A stretch of 10,015 nt of DNA. Origin: an uncultured Bacillota bacterium (lineage in GTDB: Bacteria > Bacillota > Clostridia > Peptostreptococcales > Anaerovoracaceae). Below, one piece after another: positions 1 through 7,070 of this stretch. The translations under genes were made by a program, and so were the position numbers. Location of the stretch: positions 1 through 10,015 of the forward strand of contig CAMJRV010000056.1 in NCBI GenBank assembly GCA_946408315.1. Direction: 5' to 3'. Under the pieces are notes generated by a model. The model was not told where the DNA came from, ran no database searches, and was given only the letters and a program-made list of their open reading frames with translations. The first letter of the stretch is position 1. Each line of letters opens with the position of its first letter.

Positions 1-955
1 CTTTTATTTTTTGATCAACACTTTCTTCATACTTATAGATTTGATAGCGAATGACATCATAAGCAAAAACCCAACGCTTGTACAGAGTATAACAAAGAGC
101 ATCCATATCATAAATTTGTTTTTTCATGTTGGCCTGCAGAATTTTTTTAAGTAATAAATCTAACAAAAGAAATTGTTTCTTAAGTTCCTCCCCGATAAGT
201 CCCTGTAATCCAGTATGCAAATACAGAAGATCAATTTCCGGGACCTCGAAATGAAGGTCTAACAAAGCAAGACTTTCCACCAATAGATCCTTGCAAATCA
301 GATCCCCTTTTTCTTTATGTAGATACGTTGCCGCTGTAGAATATCGCCGATATCGAAACAGTGATTTGTCTTGAATATTACTTATATCAAAACACCGGCT
401 CGCTCGTGTAAATAAATCATAATCTTCACTGCAATAATAACTCTCGTTATATCGCAAGTTAAACTGATCTAACATGGATTTTCGGAACATCGCCGTAGGG
501 TGCAAGACAGGAATAAAGAATAGCGCATCCGATCGAATTTGAGTTGGGTCGGATTCTGCATTCCACTCCCAATCTTCTTCGCCAAAGATTTCAGGTTTAA
601 TGCCACAAAGTCCAATATTTATATTTTTTTCCATAAAATCAACTTGTTTTGTTAGGCGATCTTTACCAGAAATATCATCAGCGTCCATGCGCGCAATAAA
701 CTCCCCTTGCGAAACTTCTAACCCGACATTTAACGAAGCAGAAATCCCAAGTCGCTGAGTATTCTGGATCAATTTAATGCGGGAATCGTTTTGCGCATAT
801 TCTTCAATAATTTGTTGTGTCCCGTCATTGGAGCCAAATTCATTTATAATAATAAATTCCCAATCTTTAAATGTCTGCGCTAAAATACTATTCATGGCCT
901 CTCGTAAATATTTTTTGGCATTATAAACAGGCATTATAATTGAAACTTTAGGCAT
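1..955 (-). CDS. GT2 family glycosyltransferase, partial (C-terminus beyond left edge)
   Basis: Open for 318 codons from the ATG at 955 to the left edge, so the 3' end is missing. It is a GT-A fold family 2 glycosyltransferase, expected to transfer a sugar from a nucleotide donor onto a growing surface glycan at the cytoplasmic face. Visible landmarks are the N-terminal strand MPKVSIIMPVYN (1-12), NEFGS (38-42) where most GT2 enzymes have DDGS, the metal-binding MDADD (90-94), and SEDYDLFTR (176-184) with the likely catalytic acid pair. I chose the start at 955 because GGAGG (964-968) lies 8 bases upstream; the in-frame ATG at 970 contains that site. The protein is clearly related to the enzyme at 1072-2079, sharing NEFGS, IARMDADDIS and KQVDF. 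It looks AT-richer than the heptose genes. Donor and acceptor cannot be told from sequence. Confidence 0.93.
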   Translation of the reverse strand, partial: MPKVSIIMPVYNAKKYLREAMNSILAQTFKDWEFIIINEFGSNDGTQQIIEEYAQNDSRIKLIQNTQRLGISASLNVGLEVSQGEFIARMDADDISGKDRLTKQVDFMEKNINIGLCGIKPEIFGEEDWEWNAESDPTQIRSDALFFIPVLHPTAMFRKSMLDQFNLRYNESYYCSEDYDLFTRASRCFDISNIQDKSLFRYRRYSTAATYLHKEKGDLICKDLLVESLALLDLHFEVPEIDLLYLHTGLQGLIGEELKKQFLLLDLLLKKILQANMKKQIYDMDALCYTLYKRWVFAYDVIRYQIYKYEESVDQKIK

Positions 956-1055
956 TTGTATTTCCTCCATGATAAATTGATAAATATGGATATGCGCTTA
1001 AGCAAGCTGCATTTGAAGCTTCAAATATGAGTCCTTTCATTCCTCGCCACCGCAT
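948..1055 (-). CDS. Possible 35-aa small ORF bridging two glycosyltransferase genes
   Basis: A 35-codon ORF (starts MRWRGMKGLIFE, ends GGNTNA) fills the gap between two GT2 genes. AAGGAG (1063-1068) sits 7 bases before its ATG, an ideal Shine-Dalgarno arrangement. It begins 16 bases after the upstream GT2 stop, and its stop lies 8 bases inside the next GT2, a typical coupling overlap. I do not recognise the peptide. It has no signal peptide or clear membrane segment. It could be a real small gene, a leader that couples translation of the downstream GT2, or a remnant of a decayed gene. The evidence is the ribosome site and spacing only, and an ORF this short can arise by chance. Confidence 0.35.
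   Translation of the reverse strand: MRWRGMKGLIFEASNAACLSAYPYLSIYHGGNTNA
1011..1026. repeat. 16-bp perfect palindrome between GT2 genes
   Basis: ATTTGAAGCTTCAAAT is a perfect inverted repeat with no loop, in the 116-base gap between the GT2 stop at 1072 and the GT2 start at 955, and inside the possible small ORF. A second, 8-base palindrome GCTTAAGC lies nearby at 996-1003. There is no U-run on either side, so it is not an intrinsic terminator. It could be a regulator site or chance. Confidence 0.4.
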
Positions 1056-1071
1056 CTAAACGCTCCTTCAG

Positions 1072-2079
1072 TTAACGTCCCATAAATTCTCGAATTCTTT
1101 TTCTTGCAATCTTGTGTTCCCGCTTAAATACATCCTGAATGTCTCCAATGGCATCATCATTCTCACTCCGAAGATTCCAACGTGCCCAAACCCACCGATT
1201 TCTTAAAACCTTTAGCAAGCTTTTATTATTGAAAAAACTCGTTCTTAGATTGGCTTCCCACACCTGTCTCAGAATATCCGAATAGCAATCCAACATCTCG
1301 CGCCTTTTTCTCCTGCTTTTCTCATTCTTGAATATGTTTCTCCATGAATTAAGCAGAAAACACTTGTCTTCAGGTATTTCCAGCCCTAGCGTGCGCTTCA
1401 TAGCTACGGCGCAAAGCTTACCATGCTCTGTTTCAAGCGCTGCCATTTTATTGCTTGTGATGTTTTCGCCATAGTGATATAGGCCCAGTATCTCCGGAAT
1501 ATTCGCTAGTCGCGTCACACAAAGAGCTCTTGTCCATAACTCAAAATCCTCAGCAAAGAAACTTCCATCATAAAACAGCTCATTCTCCAATAATATTGAC
1601 TTGCGCATCATGACTGTTGAGTGGCATAGTTCACAGGAAAAGAGCATAGCGGCTGCAAGAAGTGTTGGTTCCGCCGGCGGACGATGTACCCACTTTCTAT
1701 GCTTTCCTTCATGTATTTGCCAGGTCCCACAGATTCCCACATCTGGGTTTAAGTCCAAAAAATCCACTTGCTTTTGAAACCGTTCAGGCATAGAAATATC
1801 ATCCGCATCCATTCTGGCAATATATTCTCCAGCCGCCTCTCGAATTCCAAAATTAAGCGACTCTGCCAATCCCAGCCGCTCCGAGTTTTGGATAAGCCTG
1901 ATCCGCTTATCCTTATCACCATATTCACGGATGATTTCGGCCGAATTATCTACAGAGCCAAATTCATTAATCGCAAGCAGCTCCCAATCCGAATAAGTCT
2001 GTGATTGAATGCTGTCTAACGCCGTTCTCAAGCGTTCAGCCCCATTTTTTATTGGAAGAACCACTGAAATTCTAGGCAT
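1072..2079 (-). CDS. GT2 family glycosyltransferase
   Basis: Complete 335-residue family 2 glycosyltransferase, predicted cytoplasmic or membrane-peripheral. It shows the N-terminal strand MPRISVVLPIKNG, NEFGS (38-42) in place of the usual DDGS, RMDADD (89-94) for metal and nucleotide-diphosphate binding, and AEDFELWTR (176-184) carrying the putative catalytic acidic residues. After about residue 210 it is a helical, Lys/Arg-rich C-terminal part typical of donor- or acceptor-specific regions. GAGGAG just upstream of the ATG at 2079 supports the start. It begins 21 bases after the gmhA-like gene, so it very probably shares that operon. It is a paralogue of the truncated GT2 at the left edge, and the two probably add successive or alternative sugars. 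I cannot assign the donor; GDP-heptose is plausible from context only. Confidence 0.95.
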   Translation of the reverse strand: MPRISVVLPIKNGAERLRTALDSIQSQTYSDWELLAINEFGSVDNSAEIIREYGDKDKRIRLIQNSERLGLAESLNFGIREAAGEYIARMDADDISMPERFQKQVDFLDLNPDVGICGTWQIHEGKHRKWVHRPPAEPTLLAAAMLFSCELCHSTVMMRKSILLENELFYDGSFFAEDFELWTRALCVTRLANIPEILGLYHYGENITSNKMAALETEHGKLCAVAMKRTLGLEIPEDKCFLLNSWRNIFKNEKSRRKRREMLDCYSDILRQVWEANLRTSFFNNKSLLKVLRNRWVWARWNLRSENDDAIGDIQDVFKREHKIARKRIREFMGR

Positions 2080-2100
2080 CTGTACTCCTCACAAACCGCA

Positions 2101-2688
2101 TCATTCTCCTAAGTGATTCTTACCACACAAATGCTTATAAAACATGCTCATCATCAAATGGTCAAAGATCATATGGATATCTTCAGTCACCTGCATGCTG
2201 TTGACCGGAGCATGAAGAGATATATCGCAGAGCTCTTTCAGCTTTCCTCCATTATAACCAGTAAGACCAATCACCAGATTTCCCTGAGCCTTAGCATACT
2301 CAACAGCCTTTATTACATTCTTTGAATTACCGCTTCCCGAGATCGCTATGATCACATCACCCGGCTCAAGTTGTCCATCCAAGGGAAAACAAAACACGTC
2401 GTCATATCCGATATCATTAGCCACGGCCATCAGCGTCGCAATATTATCATTCAAACACTGGAAGCGAAATTTCGTTTCAATCCACTCCGATACACCTTTG
2501 TTGAAATCATTCTGCATATGGGAAGCCGTGGCTGCACTACCTCCGTTGCCAAACACGTAGACACGTTTTTTATTCAGCCTCGTTTCGTCCAGCAGGTTGA
2601 GCGCTGCATTGATTGCCTCGACATCCAGATTCTGAAGGGTTTCAATTTCGCAGGCAATATAATCCCTGATATCTTGCTTAAAATCCAT
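2101..2688 (-). CDS. gmhA: Phosphoheptose isomerase-like SIS-domain protein (GmhA-like)
   Basis: 195-residue single-SIS-domain protein, the usual GmhA size (about 190-200). GmhA converts sedoheptulose 7-phosphate to D-glycero-D-manno-heptose 7-phosphate, the first step of heptose synthesis. Visible motifs are GNGGSAA (47-53), the phosphate-binding SGSGNS (117-122), ASHMQND (55-61) and TEDIHMIFDH (168-177). By eye, the positions that bind zinc in characterised GmhA (His, Glu, Gln, His) read H57, D61, E169 and H177, so two ligands are changed conservatively. The start is the ATG at 2688, because GGAGG (2697-2701) sits 8 bases upstream; a TTG at 2703 overlaps that site and is rejected. The start lies 11 bases inside the upstream hddC-gmhB fusion, implying coupled translation. 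Neighbours for the other three steps strongly support the heptose assignment over a generic SIS sugar isomerase. Confidence 0.88.
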   Translation of the reverse strand: MDFKQDIRDYIACEIETLQNLDVEAINAALNLLDETRLNKKRVYVFGNGGSAATASHMQNDFNKGVSEWIETKFRFQCLNDNIATLMAVANDIGYDDVFCFPLDGQLEPGDVIIAISGSGNSKNVIKAVEYAKAQGNLVIGLTGYNGGKLKELCDISLHAPVNSMQVTEDIHMIFDHLMMSMFYKHLCGKNHLGE

Positions 2689-3994
2689 CCTTATATCCTC
2701 CAATCCATTTCACCGCTTCCAATACGTTATCACAGGTATAATCCGGTAGATCGGAATATTTCCCGTCTTTTCCTGCCTCACCGGTCAATACCAATGCTGT
2801 TTTTGTTCCCGCATTCTTCCCGGTTCGTATATCCATAGTCGTATCACCCACAAACCAGGACTGTGACAAGTCTATATTATATTTCTTCGCACATTCTTCA
2901 ACCATTCCAATATCAGGTTTTCGGCAATGGCATGGGATTTTATATGCAGGATTTTCTTCAGGATACCCTTTATCTGGATGGTGAGGGCAGAACCTTATAT
3001 CGTCCAGGAATACACCCTCCCGGCCCAGTAAAGTCTTTAATTTTTTATGGATATTTTCTATGTCTTCTATCTCACATAGGCCTCGCGCCACCACAGGCTG
3101 GTTCGTAATCACGATAGCCAGATACCCTGAACGGTTGATTATGCTGATCGCCTCACTCGCGAAAGGATATAGTTCAAAATCCTCTTCGTTCCAAACAAGC
3201 CCTTTGTAAATATTGATCGTCCCATCCCGATCCAGAAAAATCGCTTTTTGCTTATTCTTCAGGTTCCGGGCGGCAACAAATCCGTTCATGATCTCTTTTT
3301 CTGCCGCACAAATGCGTTCAGGTGTCCCCACATCCTTGACATATTCCGGTGAACAGTAAGCATATATTGATTCCTGCCTCGCCGCCATAGGGAGGAGAAG
3401 ATCCTTCTCAAGATCTGTTTTCATGGAAGCGGAGATCTTACCGCAGAAAGAACGTTCTAATAAATAGAGTCCTGCATTCACCAAATTATCATACCAGTAT
3501 CCAGCGCGATCATTGTGTTTAGAGTCAAATCCAATTACCCGATTATCCTTGTCTGAGATGATTAAGTCCGAATCGAAAGGGTGCGCGTTGGGATGTGCGA
3601 ATAGCGTAGCCTCTGCTTTGTTTTCTTGATGAAATCTGATCATGCGAGCGATATCAATGTCAAAAAGAACATCTCCGAAAATAAGAAAAAACGGTCCCTC
3701 ATCCAACATATCTCGTATATAAAACAAACATCCGGCGCTTCCCAAAGGTTCCTCTTCGTGAAAATATCGGATCTGGACCCCAAACCGTTCTCCAGTTCCG
3801 AAATAGTCCTTGATTTTCTCACCAAGGTGTCCTATCGCTAGAATAATATCATTTATCCCATTCTCTTTTAACCGCTCAATCTGCCATTCCAAAATAGGTT
3901 TTCCCGCAACCGGAGCCATCGGCTTTGGTATTTCATCTTTCGTCAAAGAAAAGAGGCGCGTGCCCTTTCCCCCCGCCATAATTACTGCTTGCAT
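2678..3994 (-). CDS. Bifunctional heptose-1-phosphate guanylyltransferase / heptose-bisphosphate phosphatase (HddC-GmhB fusion)
   Basis: 438 residues in two enzyme domains. Residues 1 to about 235 form a nucleotidyltransferase: GGKGTR (8-13) for nucleotide binding, PKPM (23-26), GSAG (85-88) and FGDV (106-109) for metal. This matches HddC, which joins GMP from GTP to D-glycero-D-manno-heptose 1-phosphate. After a short linker (about 240-250), residues 251-430 are a HAD-IIIA phosphatase of the GmhB type: LDRDGT (254-259) with nucleophile D255 and acid D257, ITNQ (296-299), RKP (358-360) and GDTTMD (383-388). C336, H338, C355 and C357 form the GmhB zinc site. GmhB removes the 7-phosphate from heptose 1,7-bisphosphate, so the two halves catalyse consecutive steps in reverse domain order. 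The start overlaps the epimerase end by 13 bases, with GGAG about 11 bases upstream. Exact sugar and anomer specificity are inferred from the hddA-like neighbour. Confidence 0.92.
   Translation of the reverse strand: MQAVIMAGGKGTRLFSLTKDEIPKPMAPVAGKPILEWQIERLKENGINDIILAIGHLGEKIKDYFGTGERFGVQIRYFHEEEPLGSAGCLFYIRDMLDEGPFFLIFGDVLFDIDIARMIRFHQENKAEATLFAHPNAHPFDSDLIISDKDNRVIGFDSKHNDRAGYWYDNLVNAGLYLLERSFCGKISASMKTDLEKDLLLPMAARQESIYAYCSPEYVKDVGTPERICAAEKEIMNGFVAARNLKNKQKAIFLDRDGTINIYKGLVWNEEDFELYPFASEAISIINRSGYLAIVITNQPVVARGLCEIEDIENIHKKLKTLLGREGVFLDDIRFCPHHPDKGYPEENPAYKIPCHCRKPDIGMVEECAKKYNIDLSQSWFVGDTTMDIRTGKNAGTKTALVLTGEAGKDGKYSDLPDYTCDNVLEAVKWIGGYKDGF
2697..2701 (-). promoter_or_regulatory. Shine-Dalgarno site that sets the gmhA start
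   Basis: GGAGG eight bases before the ATG at 2688, inside the 3' end of the upstream fusion gene. It decides the ATG over the upstream in-frame TTG at 2703, which would make the ribosome site part of the coding sequence. Confidence 0.8.
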
Positions 3995-4923
3995 GAGAGT
4001 ACCTGCTCCACAGTTCTCGCCACCGCTTCATCCGATGTCATATTGGCTTTCCATCCCGTCGCATGAATTCGTGACAAATCGTATTGAAACACCGGAACAT
4101 CACCCTTCCAGCCGCCGCGTCCACCAGTATATTCAAAAGGAATCCCTGCCAGCCCCATTTTTTCCGTTACAATCTCCGCGATGCGCGTAACAGAGGTGGC
4201 CGTATCAACACCCACGTTATATAAAGACACTCCACTCGGAACATCCATAAAGCGTACCATTGCGTCTACAAGATCATAAACATACAAATATGGTTTGGTT
4301 TGATTTCCATCACCTAAAATGCGCAGATGACTAGGATCACCCTTCAGTCTACCAATAAAGTCAAATACAACTCCATGGGTAAGCCTTGGCCCAATTACGT
4401 TAGGAAAACGGAATATCAGAACACTCATATCATTCATATACGAAAAAGCGGAAATCATGGCCTCGCTTCCAAGCTTGGCCCCTCCGTAATACGAGATAGG
4501 AGTGAGAACTGTACTATCCTCACCGGCATTATTCTCTACTTCACCATACACGGCTGAAGTAGAGGCGAAAAATAGCTTCTTCGTCCCTGATCTTCTCATA
4601 CATTCCAACACATTGAAGGTAGTCGAGTAGGTATTCTTATATTCTATCGCTGGATTCAAAGCACTGGCCTGAATATCCGAATTCGCGGCCAAATGAAACA
4701 CATAGTCCGGTTTTTCCTGATCAAAGACCGCCAGAAGAGCATTTAAGTCACTGGCATCCACTTCATAAAATCTAAAGTCAGGATGATTTCCCAGATGGGC
4801 GATATTATCCTTTGTGCCGATATAAAAATTGTCGACACATACAACAGAGTCTCCTTTGGCAAGCAATGAATCACACAAGTGGCTGCCAATAAAGCCTGCC
4901 CCTCCCAAAATCAATGTTCTCAT
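3982..4923 (-). CDS. NAD-dependent sugar-nucleotide epimerase/dehydratase (extended SDR)
   Basis: 313-residue extended short-chain dehydrogenase of the UDP-glucose 4-epimerase-like group. The Rossmann motif GGAGFIG is at 7-13, with acidic D31 at the end of strand 2 favouring NAD over NADP. STSAVYG (121-127) and Y146-xxx-K150 supply the catalytic triad, and RFPNVIGPR (172-180) and the C-terminal substrate region are present. It would interconvert or oxidise a nucleotide sugar in the cytoplasm. Its place inside the heptose operon suggests GDP-heptose or another local nucleotide sugar as substrate, but sequence alone does not decide between 4-epimerase, 4,6-dehydratase or 3,5-epimerase chemistry. 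I chose the ATG at 4923, five bases after the kinase stop, because the protein then begins directly at the Rossmann strand; the ribosome site is weak (GGGA). A TTG at 4938 is less likely. Confidence 0.9.
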   Translation of the reverse strand: MRTLILGGAGFIGSHLCDSLLAKGDSVVCVDNFYIGTKDNIAHLGNHPDFRFYEVDASDLNALLAVFDQEKPDYVFHLAANSDIQASALNPAIEYKNTYSTTFNVLECMRRSGTKKLFFASTSAVYGEVENNAGEDSTVLTPISYYGGAKLGSEAMISAFSYMNDMSVLIFRFPNVIGPRLTHGVVFDFIGRLKGDPSHLRILGDGNQTKPYLYVYDLVDAMVRFMDVPSGVSLYNVGVDTATSVTRIAEIVTEKMGLAGIPFEYTGGRGGWKGDVPVFQYDLSRIHATGWKANMTSDEAVARTVEQVLSCKQ

Positions 4924-4928
4924 TTCAA

Positions 4929-5921
4929 TTAATCCCAATCCTTTTCTCCAACATATATGACCTTTGTTCCTCCGCTTTCCATTGCAAAGGGCAACTCGAC
5001 AAGATTATGTAAGGCGGAACGCAGTCGCTTTTGTTTTTCCTTTTCGCAATGGAGAAGTAAAAATCCACCACCCCCGGCGCCAAGAAGTTTTCCGCCAAGC
5101 GCTCCATTTTCGCGAGCCAATTCGTAATAGCCATCAATTTCAGAACTCGTAATGCCACCTGCCAATTGACGCTTTAGCTGCCATCCCTCGTGGAGAATCT
5201 CTCCAAAGCGTTTCAGGTCTCCCTTCATCAGAACCTCCCGGCTCTCGTGCGCTTGTTCGGTCATCTTTACGAGACAGTCGAACTTTTCTCTGTCGGCAAC
5301 GACATTTTTATTCTGCTCCTTTAATATCTGCCCGGCAGAATGTGTAATGCCTGTATAAAATAATAATAATTCATCATCCAGCTGTTCTTTTATATCATTC
5401 CTAACCATTACCGGCTCAACATCAACGGAGCCATCCGGTAAAAAACGGATGAACTTTATACCACCGATTGCTGTGCCATACTGGTCCTGCTTTCCAATCG
5501 GCTCTCCTAGTTCTTCTATTTCCACCTCGCAGGCCCGCCGTGCGATCTTTTCCTGCGAATAATACTTGCCGGAAAAAGCATTCAGTGCGTTAATGAGTCC
5601 TACCGTGTAAGCGCTGGAGGTAGAAAGCCCCGTTCCCGAAGGGATATCCGCCGTACTCGTGATCTCGACGCCAGAAATCCCATAATTAAGTAACAATTGG
5701 CGTGCTATAGGATGATGAATATGGCGCACGTCGTCAACCGTCTCGGTTTGGGAGTACTTGATGCTTGTTTCACCGCGATTGAAAGAAGGGTGGATGGTCA
5801 CATACATATACTTATTGATAGAGGTTGACAGCACACAACCTTCATGTTTCTTATAAAAAGATGGGAGATCGCTGCCTCCACCCGCAAAGCTCACTCTGAA
5901 AGGTGTTCTTGTGATGATCAT
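4929..5921 (-). CDS. hddA: D-glycero-alpha-D-manno-heptose-7-phosphate kinase (GHMP kinase, HddA-like)
   Basis: 330-residue GHMP-family kinase. RTPFRVSFAGGGSD (5-18) is the N-terminal substrate motif typical of HddA, PSGTGLSTSSA (94-104) is the ATP-binding motif 2, GKQDQYG (143-149) contains the likely catalytic Asp (D146), and KLLGAGGGGF (278-287) is motif 3. HddA phosphorylates heptose 7-phosphate at C1 with the alpha configuration, committing it to the GDP branch, whereas HldE makes the beta form for ADP-heptose. The start at 5921 has GGAGGT (5932-5937) 10 bases upstream and begins one base after the preceding GT2 stop; the TTG at 5939 overlaps that ribosome site. It is followed after five bases by the epimerase. 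Fucokinase and other sugar kinases of this superfamily share the motifs, but the surrounding isomerase, phosphatase and guanylyltransferase make HddA the best call. Confidence 0.92.
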   Translation of the reverse strand: MIITRTPFRVSFAGGGSDLPSFYKKHEGCVLSTSINKYMYVTIHPSFNRGETSIKYSQTETVDDVRHIHHPIARQLLLNYGISGVEITSTADIPSGTGLSTSSAYTVGLINALNAFSGKYYSQEKIARRACEVEIEELGEPIGKQDQYGTAIGGIKFIRFLPDGSVDVEPVMVRNDIKEQLDDELLLFYTGITHSAGQILKEQNKNVVADREKFDCLVKMTEQAHESREVLMKGDLKRFGEILHEGWQLKRQLAGGITSSEIDGYYELARENGALGGKLLGAGGGGFLLLHCEKEKQKRLRSALHNLVELPFAMESGGTKVIYVGEKDWD

Positions 5922-5922
5922 T

Positions 5923-6942
5923 TCAATTGTTACCTCCAACCTTCATTTTTCTAACGCTCCTTTTGGCGAAACGTTTGCACATCTTTAGTCGGTAGAGTGC
6001 TCCGGCAAACAGGGAAATCGGTAGTACATGGAGAAGTTTTCGGACAAAATGCGAGAAAGGATCCTTCCCTTTGTTAAGGACGTCCATCGTGTCCCTAAAT
6101 AACTGATACGCTCTCTTTCTATCCTCCGACGGAACTTCTTTCGTAATAGCAATATTTAAAATATATTCAAACTGATATTGACCTATCAAGAGCTGGGAAT
6201 AAACAAACGACGAAAGCTCCGACAGATTAATGCTATTGCACAAAATATCCACAGTGTCTTGAAGCCGCTTGTAGGTGGGGCGATCCATAAGGGAATCCCC
6301 CCTGCCAACGCAGTAATAATAAAATGGGCAATGGAGGAACAATGTCCGAGGACTCTGAAGCAAGACTTTCGTAGTATAATCAATATCTTCGCTCAGTCTG
6401 TTCTCAAGAAACCGTATCCCGTGTCCTTCCAGAAATGATCGACGATAGATAAATCTCCATACATTCCAAAAACACTGTTTTTTTTGTAACATATAAGGCA
6501 GAAAATCCAGCCCTTTTTGAGGGGACTTCTGCTCGCCTATCTGATAGATATTTTCTATTCTCCCATTGATAGCAGATATACGCCTGAAATCTGTTGCAAT
6601 CAAATCCACCTCATCCCGATCAGCACGCAAAGTTTCTAAAAGGCTCCGGAAAAGTTCACTGTCTACATAATCGTCTCCATCTACATAAGAAACGTATTCA
6701 CCAACAGCAACATCCAACGCACAGTTCCGCGCATTCGAAAGCCCTTTTCCAGATTGCTGTAAAACTCTAACATTGGGAAACGCCATCTGATATCTTTCGC
6801 AGATTTCATTGCTATTATCGGAAGAGACGCCTGTAACCAAAATAATTTCGCAGCTATCACTACAGCCTGCCAGTATACTTTCCAAACACCGTTCAATATA
6901 CTTTTCAATATTTAAGACAGGCACAATAATGCTGATCAACAT
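5923..6942 (-). CDS. GT2 family glycosyltransferase, first gene of heptose operon
   Basis: 339-residue family 2 glycosyltransferase of the EpsJ/capsule type, not closely similar to the other two in the window. The N-terminal strand is ISIIVPVLN (3-11), YVDGDD (86-91) is the metal-binding motif, and LSEDID (183-188) is the likely catalytic acidic motif. The usual DDGS nucleotide motif is replaced by VTGVSSDNS (36-44), lacking the paired Asp. The C-terminus (about 298-334) alternates hydrophobic and basic residues, which may anchor the enzyme to the inner membrane face. The ATG at 6942 is preferred because GGAAGG lies 6 bases upstream; the ATG at 6975 has no ribosome site. It is the first gene after the promoter at 7004-7032 and ends one base before the hddA start. 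Donor and acceptor are unknown. Confidence 0.92.
   Translation of the reverse strand: MLISIIVPVLNIEKYIERCLESILAGCSDSCEIILVTGVSSDNSNEICERYQMAFPNVRVLQQSGKGLSNARNCALDVAVGEYVSYVDGDDYVDSELFRSLLETLRADRDEVDLIATDFRRISAINGRIENIYQIGEQKSPQKGLDFLPYMLQKKQCFWNVWRFIYRRSFLEGHGIRFLENRLSEDIDYTTKVLLQSPRTLFLHCPFYYYCVGRGDSLMDRPTYKRLQDTVDILCNSINLSELSSFVYSQLLIGQYQFEYILNIAITKEVPSEDRKRAYQLFRDTMDVLNKGKDPFSHFVRKLLHVLPISLFAGALYRLKMCKRFAKRSVRKMKVGGNN
5932..5937 (-). promoter_or_regulatory. Shine-Dalgarno site that sets the hddA start
   Basis: GGAGGT ten bases before the ATG at 5921, within the last codons of the upstream GT2. It rules against the upstream in-frame TTG at 5939, which overlaps the site. Confidence 0.75.
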
Positions 6943-7003
6943 GATAAACCTTCCAAAACCATTCTTATAAAACATCCGAGAAATTACAAGCTGTCACAAT
7001 TTA

Positions 7004-7032
7004 ATTCTACAGTATAACCCATGAATCGTCAA
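7004..7032 (-). promoter_or_regulatory. Sigma-A-type promoter of the heptose/glycosyltransferase operon
   Basis: On the minus strand, TTGACG (7027-7032) and TAGAAT (7004-7009) are separated by exactly 17 bases, each one mismatch from consensus. Transcription would start near 6997, leaving a leader of about 55 bases before the ATG at 6942. It lies in the 128-base gap after rmlB, so the heptose genes can be expressed without rmlAB. No terminator is evident before it, so read-through from rmlB may add to expression. Confidence 0.75.
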
Positions 7033-7070
7033 TGAATTAGCCATAAATGTTGTAATTTCCATCGTTTCGA

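Noticed and set aside
2689..2703. TTG start for the gmhA-like gene, adding five residues
   Set aside because: The TTG overlaps the GGAGG that serves the ATG at 2688; protein from the ATG has the normal GmhA length.
2371..2838. 155-codon plus-strand ORF
   Set aside because: Lies antisense to gmhA and the fusion gene, with no recognisable motif and no promoter or ribosome site seen.
5922..5939. TTG start for the hddA-like gene, adding six residues
   Set aside because: Same situation: the TTG overlaps GGAGGT, and the HddA family begins close to the RTPFR motif.
6943..6975. Upstream ATG for the first GT2, adding 11 residues
   Set aside because: No ribosome site upstream of it, while GGAAGG sits correctly before the ATG at 6942.
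7033..7070. Terminator after rmlB
   Set aside because: Only a 4-base stem (ATCG-AAA-CGAT) with no U-run, so it is too weak to call.
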